A DNA stretch of 64,000 nt from Membranipora membranacea (GCA_914767715.1 OU612068.1:13952001-14016000), one strand, 5' to 3'. Shown: positions 12,720-24,180, counted from the first letter of the stretch. Notes: generated from the letters alone by a model not told the origin. Made by a program: numbers and translations.

Positions 12720-14600
12720 TATAATAGGCTGACCGCAGACAGACTCGATTTACTCCAATAACGGAAAACTTAACAAAATGTGGCGAGACAACCTCCGACA
12801 ACCTAATACAAGTAGTCATCACTCATCACTCCTCTCTGCTGTTGCTCCTTTGTTATAGGTAACCGTTTGAGTCTACTACTCGTATTGATTATCTCCCCTG
12901 CATCTACACAAGGAGCACATTCTATAAATAACTACCTAGGTATATAGAGTCAGAGATTGGTTCTTCAGAAGGCTGCGTGTATTGTTTTGGTGTTGTTTAT
13001 TCTCTATATGTATGTCTATAAATGACATATCTTCCACCTTGATATAGAAGAGATAGCAACTATTAGACTTCCTCATTTAATTAATTGTTGGGCAGCTTTC
13101 TCAGCAGGTTTGACTGGTAACGTGTTACGACCTCAAATTTTCCAAGTTGATAGGAAGTTTTTTAACTGGAGACAAGCATTATTTGTTGACTCTACTCGTT
13201 TCTCTACCCTGTAACTTCGTCGAGAACACGGTCTAATGAAAACTACCTAAGTCTCGGTCATAGATTGGTGATCAAGATGGCTGGCATTTCCACTTTGTAT
13301 ATCTGGTGTGCTTGGTGCCAATCTCTTGTTTGTGGGACCTTCATTGTCAGGATGAGCATCTGCAAACAGCAGTTCATTCATCTTGAGCATGTAAAATGAG
13401 ACAAAAAAAGACATTGTACATCTAAGCACGTAAATTTTGCTACTTAGATGCTTCTCAAAACTTCCAATAACCTACCAAGTGATTGGTATTGTAATATATT
13501 GATATATATATATATGGGTAATTAATTGATGTGTATTTGTAATGTATTGTCGATTGTCTGTGTTGATTTGTATAGTAATATATTGGTAAAATTAGCATTT
13601 GCAAACAACAGTTGATTCAATTTGAGCATGTAAAATGAGAAAAAAATGACATACATTGTAACATTAGACGCATGAATTTTGCTTAGATGCTTCTCAAAAC
13701 TTGCAATGAGAGCTATGATTAGCTAGATTAAAAGCTTAGAGGATCAAATCAAGCAGATCAATGGCTCGAAACTCATTGATAAAACTTAGAAATATATCGG
13801 CATGTAAATTACATTGAATTACCAAATCATACAGGGCCGAAAGCTGAGGCGTACGTCGATGACTGCTTTGTTGACCAAGCAATCAAGGCGAGTAAGTCAC
13901 CATCTACAGTAATTGCCCACCAAACTGGAGTGGATTTTCCGAAGAGCCCTGTAGTGGAATCTCATTCTGCTGCACAAAATGGATTCACTAATTGTGTTTG
14001 AATTTAAAGGAATGTGTGTATGTGTGTATGTGTATATATTTATATTTTAAAACTTTATTGGCATAACTATAATACAATGAGAATGTTTCATAAAATAGAG
14101 AAATCAATAAAATCGAAAAGAAAATAAAGGGGAAAAAACGAACTTCAATCAAGATTATGAAAATGATAATAAGAAATACTACGTTTGAATGATTTATAAT
14201 TGATTTTTGAACCATCTATCATTGCAATAGCGATAGCATTAGGCTTAGTACATTAAGAAAAGGAATTATGAATGGTTATGTCTCATAAAAAAACAATAAA
14301 ATCTCTTCTTACTCTTCACCGCTAGTCTCACCTTAGCTTGGGGAGCGAAGGAAGCCTCAACAAACATAAAACCACTGCAGAGATATTTGGCTAGTACCAA
14401 CTATATATAACCTGGTATCTTTAATGCGCATCAAACTTCGAATAAGAGAGCCATGTAAACCTTTATTGAAATAACTTTTTACAACATGAATAGCAATTTC
14501 TTAACAAAATCTTATATGCTCAATCCAACTTACCATTATGAAAGCATGATAATGTGAAGGAAAGCCTAGCTGTATGTGATACATCCTGAAAGCTTTTGCT
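12720..14600. other. Duplicated intergenic DNA with internal repeats
   Basis: It matches 41020-43100 over most of its length. Two diverged tandem units (about 13340-13480 and 13590-13710, each with GCAAACA...TTGAGCATGTAAAATGAG and CTTAGATGCTTCTCAAAAC) recur at 41850-41970 and 42090-42210. About 13790-14001 is open in one frame (it contains KSPSTVIAHQTGVDFPKSP) but has no start codon, and the sister copy has a stop, so it is either an old coding fragment or chance. Confidence 0.4.
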
Positions 14601-16938
14601 TGGTAAGGGATGAGCATTGTTGAAATCGGAGCAACAGGTCTCATCACAACCTATTCATAAAACTGTCATAATGTCTTCAGTAACCTTCTTCAGAAAACAA
14701 AGTCTTCAGAAACCATGCAGTTCAACAGCCTGTTACATAACAATAATATGCTACCGCCTGGTATGCCCAGAGTTGATTGTGTTAGCTTCATTAATTTTAT
14801 TAATTTATTTATAGACGTTGGCTTGAAAGTAATGAAATTGAAATTGAAATTTGCTGTAGACAATATTGAGCATGGATCCATTCATTATAATATTAATGAG
14901 TTGAAATTATAAAATGAAATAAATTAATGAAATAAAATAACACAATAAAATTAAAAAAATATATTAAAATAAAATAATATAATAAAATTAAAAAATATAT
15001 TGAGCACATATCTACACATTATAATATTGATGAGCTAAAATAATAAATACAATAAAATAATACACTAAAGTTAAAAAAATATATTAAAATAAAATAATAC
15101 AATAAAGTTCAAAAATATATTGAGCACATATCTACACATTATAATATTGATGAGCTAAAATAATAAATACAATAAAATAATAAAACAAAATAATACACTA
15201 AAGTTAAAAAAATATAATAAAATAAAATAATACAATAAAGTTAAAAAAAGAAATAATAAAGCATTAATAATTATACATTATTAAAACATAATCACAGTCC
15301 CAAAGCATATTATTGTTGGGATGACGTCCATCTGGTGCAGTCTTTTTTGAGCGAGTAAGATAGAGTAAGTTGGAGAAGTAAAGTACTATCCCATGTACCG
15401 ATAAGTAGAATCAACATGATTGTTGTGTTAGGCTTTGATGCCCTATATCAGTAGTTGGGTAGTTAACAAAATGTTGAATATAATTAAAAGTGTGATCTCA
15501 TCTGCTAGCTCTAATAATTTGAACAAGGTTAAATTAGAAGAGAACATATATTTTATCAAATTAAAGTGCTAATGGCTGCCCTTTTTACTTTACTAGAAAG
15601 ATTGAGTGGATAGTTTAAAGAGATGAACGATGTTATATTTATCAAGTATAATATAATAAAATATAATAAAATATATTATAATATAATATAATATAATATA
15701 ACATATAAAATAAAATAAAAAAGAGTTTCACAAAATTTTCAAGAGCCACTAAGGAAGATTGAGAAATAGAGACTATGCCCTGCCACTGACACTCATTGAC
15801 AGTGAGGGTCTTAGACAATATTATAATTTTGAATTTCCTAGGAGCCATGCAGGAATATAGTTCCAGTACTGTACTTATTGTATATCATCAGTGTGCTTGG
15901 GTTATCTAGAAACTGATATGCTGGGCTTCAGTTTGAAAATTTGAATGTTTATCAGTTCATTTATTATAATCTATAGTGTATCGAATAACAACAAGGGGTT
16001 ACTCCTTGATCAAAAGCTTCGACACAAAATCACTCACGGCTACTAAGAAAACAATCCCATTGTACCCTCTAACTCTTGGTACCACATAGCATAGCTTGGT
16101 TCGAAAAAAAAAGCTGGTTAAAATCACAAGCATAGCATAACAGCTTGGGAAGGTGATCTTCGGCCTTGACCACCTTACCGAGTACCATTAGGAGCTGGCT
16201 GTGCATATTACCGGTAGATATTCACGAATTAGTCATGTGGAGGAATAATTATGCTTAGCTGATTTTCCTCTGTAGCCCAAGGGTATGTTTTTTGCACGGT
16301 TTGCAGGTAATCAGAAAATGTTTTGCATTTGAATAATGCGGTTATCAGAATCATGAAGTTAAATAATATAAAAATAATAAGCATTTTTCATAATCTGGCT
16401 TCTGTTGATCAGTATGGTATCAATACAAATATCCCTTTTGTGTTCATCCAAGCCGCACCTATATAACACAGGGTTATGATCAGTCTTTAAGAAGTGGATA
16501 TGATAATTTATTATGATACTACTAGTAGAGAATAGTATTGCTGTGATGACTTACATGTACTTGTACTTGTCCGCACCTTCAACCATTTTTATTTTTGGAC
16601 TACCTAATAGTTTTATCTTTTATGCCCATCACCTTACAACTATTCATCTGTAGGTAACATGGTGCAAAGTTGTGTTTTATTGTAGAAACACAATTTCCTT
16701 TGGCAATCTTTGTTGTTATTATATGGACAAGAATATACTGTGTTATACTATTTACTGTTACTTCAAACTCAATGGATTTTTATTTTAGTTCAAACTTATT
16801 GCTTTTCTGTTCAAGCAAATAATCGGATCTACTATTCCTTCTATTTATTTCTTTTGAAGCTCATCTTCAGATGTAAGTATTGTCACTCGATAAATAAACA
16901 CAAACTGCAACTAAATCATAAAAAACACTTTTTCTAGT
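14600..16938. repeat. Duplicated segment, left part of copy A, with AT-rich tandem repeats
   Basis: It matches 24180-25998 and 43120-44355. A tandem repeat of about 120 bp lies at roughly 14990-15190 (unit contains TGAGCACATATCTACACATT), and an AT microsatellite at 15645-15710. No gene supported. Confidence 0.6.
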
Positions 16939-17161
16939 GTAAACACACCAATTATGTCAAACCACCGAAACTTACAAAATGCACTGAGGGATCGATGAGA
17001 TTGATTGAGATGCTCAGCAACACACAGGGGTGGCTTCATGCTGCTGGGGCCGGCCATGAGGAGGTTGTACTAGAGAAGGCCTCAAAACAGCGTTTGACTC
17101 ATGGTTTCTAGCTGAAGACCTGTGTGTTGTGCAGTGGTACGCGCACCACTGTATGTTGTAT
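16939..17161 (+). repeat. Left 223-bp direct repeat of the retrotransposon
   Basis: Identical to 20870-21092 except for two substitutions. Near its end CAGTGGTACGCGCACCACTG can form a 7-bp hairpin. Confidence 0.85.
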
Positions 17162-17290
17162 ATTGTATGTATGTATTGTATGTTGTTGTGGGCTAGATAG
17201 TATCTGGCTTGACTGCTGGAAAGACAGCTGACTGCTGGAAAGACAGTTGACTATTGGAAAGACAGTTGACATGGTTGAAAGAAACCCAGG

Positions 17291-19690
17291 GTGGGACCAG
17301 GGTTAGCAGCCCGAAGTCCCGAACATTATGATTATGTCATAATGGGCAACCCACCACTCGCAACAAGTTCGTATATGGAAAAATGCCCCCAAGGTCTATC
17401 CGGAAACGAAGGGGAGGATGAGAGACCTACTGATACCCGGTTAACTGTTATAACGAACTCGGAAATGCCATGGACTTGCGTATGCCAGAGGGGTTTCAAA
17501 ACTGAGCGTGGTATGAAAATACACAGAACTAAGAAGGGATGCGAAGTGGTGTTAGAGAACCGCAGTGTAGATAACTCTGCACCTAAGACGGATGGTACAC
17601 TGCCCCAGGTTGAAAACCACAGTGGGCAGACAACCAATTCTCAAACACCCACCGAGCATCATGGGAGCGGTTGTGAAAGGCAGGAGGTTGAGTGGCCAAA
17701 GATGAGCAGTGTCAAGACTTGGCGTGAGCTTGACGAATATGCAGTTGTTGCTCTCAACTCTGCATTGACTGGAAGCGGTGAGAAAAAGGCCAAACAACTG
17801 CCTGCTATCCTCTTTTCAATCTGTGAGGAGAAGTTTGGCTTAGTTGCGAAACGAGGTGGAACTCAGTGCACCAAAATACCAAATAGACGCCAATGTGAGA
17901 TAGGCAAACTGAGAACTCAGCAACGCGCGCTGAGAGAGAGAATGAGAAATTGCGCTGAATCAGAAAGGCCTGGGCTTTCTGTATTGCTTAATGATGTCAA
18001 GGAACGAATAAGAAGGCTAGCCAGAGCTGAGGCCTTGAGGAAGAAGAGGAAGTTGAAGCGAAAGAACTTGAACAATTTCAGGAAAAATCCATACGGATTT
18101 GCCAAGAAGTTGTTTGAGCAGAGCAAGAGTGGCGAGCTCAAGGCTAGTCAGGCAGAAGTTGAGGCACACTTGGCAAAAGTGTACGGTAACAAGAGCAAGG
18201 TGAACACTGATATTGCTGGGCTTAAACGTCCAACATCTCCAGGTTTCAGTTTTGAGATGGGTGATATCAAGCTTGGAGAAGTTGCACATGTAGTTACCAA
18301 GGCACGTGCCAAAAGTGCTCCAGGAATTAATGGCATCAGTTATAAGCTATACAAGAAATGTCCAGGCATACTGGAGATCTTGACAAAAGTGCTCAACCAA
18401 ATCTGGAAGTCTGGCAAGATCCCAGATGAGTGGTATTGTGCGAATGGTGTGTATATACCGAAAGAGGATAAGGCGGAGGACCTAGGGCAGTTTAGACCAA
18501 TATCACTGCTAAACGTAGAAGGCAAGATATTCTTCAGCGTTCTGGCAAAACGCCTCACAGATTATCTTATGAACAATGGATTCATTGATCCATCAGTTCA
18601 GAAGGCAGGCATCCCAGGATTCCCTGGATGTCTTGAGCATGTGAGCATGATTTGGTCAGCAATAAAGTCTGCTAAACAAGCAAAATCAAACCTTGAGGTA
18701 ATCTGGTTGGATTTGGCGAATGCCTATGGTTCTGTACCGCACAGCATAATTGACCTCGCACTATCACACTTCTGGGTGCCCGACAGGCTAAGGGTTATGG
18801 TTGAGCGCTACTATAAAAAGTTCAAAATGCGATTCACTACTAAGAACTTTACCACGAGCTGGCAAGAGCTGGCAGTAGGCATCCCTATGGGATGTGCTAT
18901 ATCACCTTTGCTATTCGTTATGGTGATGGAGATAGTTATACAGAATTCACAAGGCAGTGTGAATGGGATCCAGGTTGCGAATAACCGGATACTACCGCCG
19001 ATGAGGGCCTTTATGGACGATATTACAATAATATCACCAGATAAGGCCCAGGTTGTAGCTTCAATCGATAGACTGCATGAGTTGATAGAGAGATGTGCGA
19101 TGCGATTCAAACCTAGCAAGAGCCGGTCCCTGTCTTTGTGTAAAGGCAAACCTGTACCAAATACCTACTTCATAGGAACAGAGCGTATTCCCACGCTTGC
19201 AGAGCAGCCTGTGAAGAGCTTAGGAAGATGGTATAGTTTACCGATCACAGACAGGTTTCGCGGAAACGAGGTGAAAAAGCAACTCATTACAGGGCTGGAC
19301 GCGATTGAAAAATGTGGTCTGTCTGGCAAATACAAAGCCTGGATTCTCAACTTTGCACTCATGCCTCGAATTCTGTGGCCTCTGACAGTTTATGATATTC
19401 TGCTAACACCAGTTGAGAGAATGGAGCAAATGATTAACAAGCACATGCGTAAGTGGCTTGGAGTTCCAAGGAGCTTCAACACTAATGCACTGTATGCCAG
19501 TTCGTTTACTCTTTCACTACCTATGAAATCCCTTGTGGAAGAGTACAAAACATCAAAGGCGAGACTGGATATGATGTTGAACGAGTCACCAGACCAGGTG
19601 ATAAGGGAATGTGCTCCAACATTTGACACTGGTAAAAAAAATGGTCTGTCACAAGGACTGTCAGAGATGCCAAATCTCGACTGGAGATAA
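17291..19690 (+). CDS. Retrotransposon ORF: zinc finger and reverse transcriptase (frameshifted at its 3' end)
   Basis: A 799-residue frame. A CCHC finger occupies residues 63-84 (CVCQRGF...H78...C84). A basic region at about 235-290 (KKRKLKRK) may bind nucleic acid. Reverse transcriptase covers about 330-640: QFRPISLLNVEGK, then WLDLANAYGSVPHS, then GIPMGCAISPLLF, and the catalytic FMDD at 574-577. A thumb and linker follow. The last ~15 residues (NGLSQGLSEMPNLDWR) are out of frame: after the A-run at 19633-19640 the sensible reading (containing ARHGIGWEANRWFSKE) moves to another frame for about 120 bases and then returns. So this copy carries at least two indels and probably makes no full-length protein. 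The true start may lie slightly upstream or downstream of this ATG. Confidence 0.85.
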   Translation: MGPGLAARSPEHYDYVIMGNPPLATSSYMEKCPQGLSGNEGEDERPTDTRLTVITNSEMPWTCVCQRGFKTERGMKIHRTKKGCEVVLENRSVDNSAPKTDGTLPQVENHSGQTTNSQTPTEHHGSGCERQEVEWPKMSSVKTWRELDEYAVVALNSALTGSGEKKAKQLPAILFSICEEKFGLVAKRGGTQCTKIPNRRQCEIGKLRTQQRALRERMRNCAESERPGLSVLLNDVKERIRRLARAEALRKKRKLKRKNLNNFRKNPYGFAKKLFEQSKSGELKASQAEVEAHLAKVYGNKSKVNTDIAGLKRPTSPGFSFEMGDIKLGEVAHVVTKARAKSAPGINGISYKLYKKCPGILEILTKVLNQIWKSGKIPDEWYCANGVYIPKEDKAEDLGQFRPISLLNVEGKIFFSVLAKRLTDYLMNNGFIDPSVQKAGIPGFPGCLEHVSMIWSAIKSAKQAKSNLEVIWLDLANAYGSVPHSIIDLALSHFWVPDRLRVMVERYYKKFKMRFTTKNFTTSWQELAVGIPMGCAISPLLFVMVMEIVIQNSQGSVNGIQVANNRILPPMRAFMDDITIISPDKAQVVASIDRLHELIERCAMRFKPSKSRSLSLCKGKPVPNTYFIGTERIPTLAEQPVKSLGRWYSLPITDRFRGNEVKKQLITGLDAIEKCGLSGKYKAWILNFALMPRILWPLTVYDILLTPVERMEQMINKHMRKWLGVPRSFNTNALYASSFTLSLPMKSLVEEYKTSKARLDMMLNESPDQVIRECAPTFDTGKKNGLSQGLSEMPNLDWR

Positions 19691-19723
19691 GTGAGATTGT
19701 GGGTGCTGTGACAACTGCACGTC

Positions 19724-20305
19724 ATGGCATCGGCTGGGAAGCAAACCGGTGGTTCTCAAAGGAAAGCCCAAAGGTATAGGCATAATCACGTCCTGAAAGT
19801 GTTGTGTAAATATGTCACGGAGAAGTGTGAATATGCTAATGCTGGTGGTGAAGCGCGTGAAAAGATTTTGCGCAAAAAGGGATTGATGAACAGCGGAGAA
19901 TGGCAGGTGAGATGCGACCTCACAGAGCAGCTCAGCATGCCACAGCATATTGTGATCACGAACCATAGACCAGACTTAATTGTTTGGTCTGACAAAGAAA
20001 AAGCACTAATACTGATGGAATTGACGGTGCCTTGGGAAGAAAATCTCTCATATGCGCATGAGAGAAAACTGACAAGATACGAAGATCTGGTCACACAATG
20101 CCAAGACAAAGGTTGGAATTGCGAATTATTCGCAGTGGAAGTTGGCTGCCGTGGATTCATGGCTAGATCAGCTACCAAATTTCTGACTAGAGTTGGGCTT
20201 TCAGGAAGAGCACTCAAACAAGCCACAAAAAGCATAGTACATGAGGCAGAAAGCGAATCTGCATGGATATTGCAACAGCACTGTGTGAAGACAAAAGCTA
20301 AGTAA
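19724..20305 (+). pseudogene. Retrotransposon restriction-like endonuclease domain, separated by frameshifts
   Basis: From about 19770 the frame encodes the C-terminal part of the same polyprotein, ending at TAA 20305. A PD-(D/E)xK-like core is seen as RPDLIVWSDKEKALILMELT, followed by the PWEENLSYAHERKLTRYEDL helix usual for this element group. The endonuclease nicks the target so that the reverse transcriptase can prime on it. The first ~15 residues of this frame are an out-of-frame translation, so the ATG at 19724 is not a real start. It is in the same frame as the main ORF but is cut off by two stops and the double frameshift. Confidence 0.8.
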
Positions 20306-20869
20306 TCCTATTACTTGTAAGCTGGGGTTTAACACACTCACTTTGTTTTGTGGAGTTGGCCAGCATTTAATTCCTTTTGTTATAATCCTTGTAAGGATTA
20401 GAATGAGGGGATTAAGTGATGATAAGCAAACTGCTTGGGGTAGAAGGCTAAGCAAGATTATGCCTTTAATACTCAAATTAAAGTAGTTTAATCTCTGCAG
20501 AGTGAAAAATCAAAGTGAGTCTGAGTTAGATCTAAGGTTTTACAAACATAGGATTAAAAGCTTGGCCCTTGCATAAAAGGCAGGCAGAGCGAGACAGGAA
20601 ATCACAGTCAGCCCACTGGCTGTAGCGCAAACAAGTCATCTCTCTGACTTGTGTATGAGTTGTACTATGCTCAATGTGGTGAATTTGAGTAGTGAACGAG
20701 TGGCACGAGGGGCGGGTGCCTTGACGATAGCGACTTTGCGCCGATGAGTTGATGGAAAGCAAACCTCCCTGCACTGGTTTGGCTTAGAGTATAAGCATGA
20801 GAGTGATGGGGCGAACATTGTTGCACTGAAGCAATGAAGAGTTGGCAGCCTCCCTGGCTGCGCAACAGC
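20306..20869 (+). other. Retrotransposon 3' untranslated region
   Basis: Noncoding sequence between the endonuclease stop and the right direct repeat. More GC-rich than the host flanks. No structure assigned. Confidence 0.6.
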
Positions 20870-21092
20870 GTAAACACACCAATTATGTCAAACCACCGAA
20901 ACTTACAAAATGCACTGAGGGATTGATGAGATTGATTGAGATGCTCAGCAACACACAGGGGTGGCTTCATGCTGCTGGGGCCGGCCATGAGGAGGTTGTA
21001 CTAGAGAAGGCCTCGAAACAGCGTTTGACTCATGGTTTCTAGCTGAAGACCTGTGTGTTGTGCAGTGGTACGCGCACCACTGTATGTTGTAT
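20870..21092 (+). repeat. Right 223-bp direct repeat of the retrotransposon
   Basis: A copy of 16939-17161 with two substitutions. A 66-codon ORF (20842-21042) crosses it, but no function can be assigned. Confidence 0.85.
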
Positions 21093-22820
21093 CTAAGTTG
21101 TAAAAAGTAAATACGTAATTTTTTTTATATTGTATCAGCCCGTGATTGCAGTCCCGCTCAGAGCCAGCCTAAAACAAATATGTGCCCTCCCTTGTGGCGG
21201 CGGGATGTTGCAAATGTTTGGTATTGAGGCTCGATGCCAAACATTTGATGTGTGATGTTCTTCATCATTCTATCCATACCAGGCTTACTCATTTTGAATT
21301 ATAAAACTGCTGTTGACGCATTGAATATTTCCATTAAATCATTATCAATTACGTGATACACATAAATGACAGTCTCTTTTTAAAAATATCGAGCTTATAA
21401 ATAATAATAATATGCCAATCAAAATCTCACAGCAAAAATGTGATCTATATTTAATAAAAAATATTAGTCATTCTCTATTTTCCGGGTGCAATTAAAATAA
21501 CAAAATTGACCCAGAGCTATTTTTGAAAAGATAATTAAGCTGATTGGATCTATACAGGCATGCCACTTTCTACTGTGATGTATAAATGAGATCAATGATA
21601 TGAGAGTAAAATGCTATTTTAATTCCTATCAATCAAATTTCCACATGATCCCAATAACTAACTCAACTTGCCAAATGTGAAGTAATCCCTGATCGTCAAA
21701 ACTAAACAGATTTTGGCACACTGCTGAATTGATATCCCAGGGCTGTAGTTCTGAAATATTGTAGGGGAGGAAAAAATCTGAGGGGGAGTTTAAAGCATCA
21801 ATGTGAGGGGGCCCCCTCACATTGATGCTTTAAACTCCCCCTCTTTTTCTTTGCAAGCTCCTCCGAAGCAGTATAAGGTATCTAAAACAAGTTGATTCTC
21901 ATAGTTAAACCTTTGTGAGCAAATCAATCCCTGATTTTCCAAAATCAAGTAGATTTTTGATTGGCACTCTTTCTGCCATTGATATCAATTTTACTACATC
22001 CTTATTTAGATCCTTGTAATCAATTCTCCCTCGGACGCTCACAGTATTATGCGGAATGTATCTCAGATCTCCAAATTTTGATGACCAATGATGTACCACA
22101 GGGGTCTGCACTGTTTAAAATAGTTTTCCATATCTATTTGAAATAACACATATATCAAGCCACAAAAAAATTGTCAAAATTTTCATTAAATGCAGTATCT
22201 TTGAGTAATCTAAAAAAGTAAATTTGAGCAACTTGCTTGAAATAACTAGATTGGGCTAGCTCATATTTACTCATCCTCATTTTTTACATCAAGCTCTACC
22301 TCAGCTAGCCAAAATTAAATGCTAGCTAACATTAAGACATCTCCTAACTAGCTAAACTAAATTATGGTAACAGTTACTAACATTTGGAGGGTAATACAAA
22401 ATAAGCCTTTGACAAGGTTCGATTTTTTTCTAATAACTTATTCACATCATTGAACTCCTTCTCAATGTTCGCATGAACAGCACGAGTGTCATACGAATAT
22501 ACTCTGTCTTATGACTTAACCTGAAAATACTTTTACTCCATATTTGGTAAAGCCGTATGTTAGCACAAGATGGTACCACAGTGTAAGGATATCCTTGTTC
22601 TGTGGTAGGACAATGAATTGCAAAATTTCATTCTTGGTATAAAAAAATTCCATCTGCAAATTCCAGTGGCACTCAATCTGCGCCACAACTCCCAAATTAG
22701 AAAAATACAATTATCATAATTCTTGGCTGGAAACCAATGTCTGAACTGTCCGAGTAGTATGTAGATAATTGATATTGACAGATTTGGAGAGAGATTAAAA
22801 ATATGAATCATTTTTAGATT
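21093..22820. repeat. Upstream flank of peptide gene A, duplicated segment
   Basis: It matches 26010-28070 and 44365-46380. From about 21890 onward it is nearly identical to copy B; the small ORFs at 22516-22844 and 27770-28098 are the same. Compared with B and C it lacks about 370 bp (the region between 26757 and 27130 in B) and carries a perfect palindrome at about 21781-21840. Confidence 0.7.
21781..21840. repeat. Perfect palindrome, arms about 30 bp
   Basis: GGGGGAGTTTAAAGCATCAA... is immediately followed by its reverse complement. Copies B (26698-26730) and C (45030-45062) have only the left arm. Confidence 0.85.
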
Positions 22821-22823
22821 TCT

Positions 22824-22890
22824 TGACGTCCTAAGTGGTATCATGTGACTGGGCGGGTCTCAGCACATCCACCAGCCACCAGCTATAAAA
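22824..22890 (+). promoter_or_regulatory. Promoter module of secreted-peptide gene A
   Basis: TGACGTC (22824-22830, CRE-like), TCATGTGAC (22841-22849, E-box-like) and TATAAAA (22884-22890). The E-box-to-TATA start distance is 43 bp, and TATA to the first ATG is 109 bp. Confidence 0.75.
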
Positions 22891-22992
22891 GGGAACAACA
22901 TCACAGCAGTGATCATCAGTCTTTCTCAGATCTTCTAATTAATTCAAAATTTCCCTGCAGTTTTCAAGCTTCAGATTTTTACTTTATACAAC

Positions 22993-23726
22993 ATGATGTA
23001 CAGATTCATAATGATTGCACTGGCTGCTGTTGGTTTTCTAGCTCAGCTCTCATTTTCAGAGGTAAGAAACTAATGACGTTGTCTGACGTCAGTTAATATG
23101 ACAGACAGCTTATTTCTTCGACCCCTTTTTTTATGGACATAAGGCTCACTTGCTGTTATATTTCCAAATGGTGTTTTTATTCTGATAGGTATTGATTGAC
23201 CTCTATATGTGTAAGAAAATTCTACAAAGTAGCAGTAGCAGATAACGAAATTGATATTGTGCTACCTTATAGATTTTTGGAATTTGTTCAACCTTACACA
23301 TGATAGTAAAATTTTGCTATTACAGTCTTAATTCTATCTACTTCCTCACCTATTCTTTATTAGGATGCTGATGTAACATACTATGATGATTGTAATACCT
23401 GCACATACCATGGATTGGGTTGTGAGTCTAAAGTGATGCGAGTGTGTACACAGAAATATGAACTACCTAATGGTGAAGTCAAGTACATCTGTGAGAAGTA
23501 TGTCACCAAGTATATTTGCAATGAACCTGAGTATGTAGCTCCTACAGCTATTGCTGCCAATACTGCAGTTGCCAAAGCAGCAGCCGCAAAAGCTGCAGCC
23601 GCCAAAGCAGCAGCCGCCGAGGCAGAAGCTGCCAAAGTAGCTGCTGCCAAATTAGCAGCCGCCAAAGCAGCAGCTGCTAAAGCAGCAGCCGCTAAAGCTG
23701 CCGTTAAGTTCCCTGCAGCAGCCTAG
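22993..23726 (+). CDS. Secreted six-cysteine protein with Ala/Lys tail, copy A
   Basis: Exons 22993-23061 and 23364-23726 join in phase 0 and give 143 residues. Residues 1-23 form the signal peptide (MMYRFIMIALAAVGFLAQ). The head, DVTYYDDC to YICNEPEYVAP, keeps the C-x2-C-x6-C-x7-C-x14-C-x8-C pattern. The tail of about 60 residues is built of AAAAK-like five-residue units with an EAEAAK interruption, a composition expected to form a long helix. Codons in the tail vary (GCA, GCC, GCT), so it is not a simple uniform microsatellite. This copy ends FPAAA because an AAG codon present in copies B and C is TAG here, which removes the basic KKLY end. AATAAA lies at 24095-24100. Family not recognised. 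Confidence 0.8.
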
Positions 23727-24180
23727 AAACTGTTTTAATCTAAAGGAAGTTATTGTTATATTAGAACAACATATATGTTCATATTATTTCAAGTTCAAGG
23801 TGATGTTTTCAGGTTAACATGAGAGACAGCATCAATTAGTTTGCCCCTGAAGATGTTACTGTTCCACCACTTATATAATATTCACTTTGTTATAATGTCA
23901 TAATTAATATTAGTTGATTATCATTTTAGTTTTATTTTTGTGAGAGAATTGGATCTCCTTGTATCACCCTAAAGCCTTTCATGATCACAAATTACTTGTG
24001 AACAATATACTATTTTAACACCACTTATTTATACATGTTGTTGTTGTATTTTTTATCACTGATCTAATAATTTTGATTAATTTAGATCACAGTCAATAAA
24101 ATGAATTTAAATGGCAAAAATAACTGATTACTTTTTAGATGCAATTCTTTGTCCACAACCGTCCAAAGTGTTTCTATGTT
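23727..24180 (+). other. 3' UTR and downstream flank of gene A
   Basis: It shares sequence with 29250-29560 and 47370-47660 (for example TGAGAGACAGCATCAAT and CACCCTAAAGC). Ends near the AATAAA at 24095-24100. Confidence 0.55.

Larger units (their letters stand above)
16939..21092 (+). mobile_element. Non-LTR retrotransposon, RLE type, flanked by 223-bp direct repeats
   Basis: The element spans 4,154 bp. It carries a CCHC zinc finger, a reverse transcriptase and a restriction-like endonuclease, so it belongs with the R2/NeSL-like non-LTR elements; the exact clade is not resolved. It starts and ends with a 223-bp direct repeat differing at two positions. The surrounding DNA exists twice more without the element, at 25990-26030 and 44345-44380, where TTTTTCTAGTTGCTGAGTTG is uninterrupted. 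Here the left flank stops at TTTCTAGT and the right resumes at CTAAGTTG, with no target duplication seen. A 19-bp tandem repeat (three units, about 17210-17266) lies between the left repeat and the ORF. Confidence 0.85.

Noticed and set aside
13790-14001. Open 70-codon segment without ATG
   Set aside because: The sister copy at 42310-42490 has an early stop and no splice sites were convincing.
16960-17010. Hammerhead-like ribozyme in the 223-bp repeat
   Set aside because: GAAAC and a CTGAGGGA word are present, but the CTGATGA core and correct stems are not.
16939-21092. LTR retrotransposon interpretation
   Set aside because: No gag, protease, integrase, primer-binding site or TG..CA repeat ends; the enzyme set is RT plus restriction-like endonuclease.
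22516-22844. Identical small ORFs at 22516-22844 and 27770-28098
   Set aside because: Identity reflects the recent DNA duplication; copy C breaks the frame, and they overlap the promoter region.
23381-23665. Minus-strand Ala-rich ORFs opposite the peptide genes (also at 28633-29004 and 46996-47298)
   Set aside because: They are complements of the (GCN)(AAR) tail codons and of the conserved head; no separate start, splice or promoter support.
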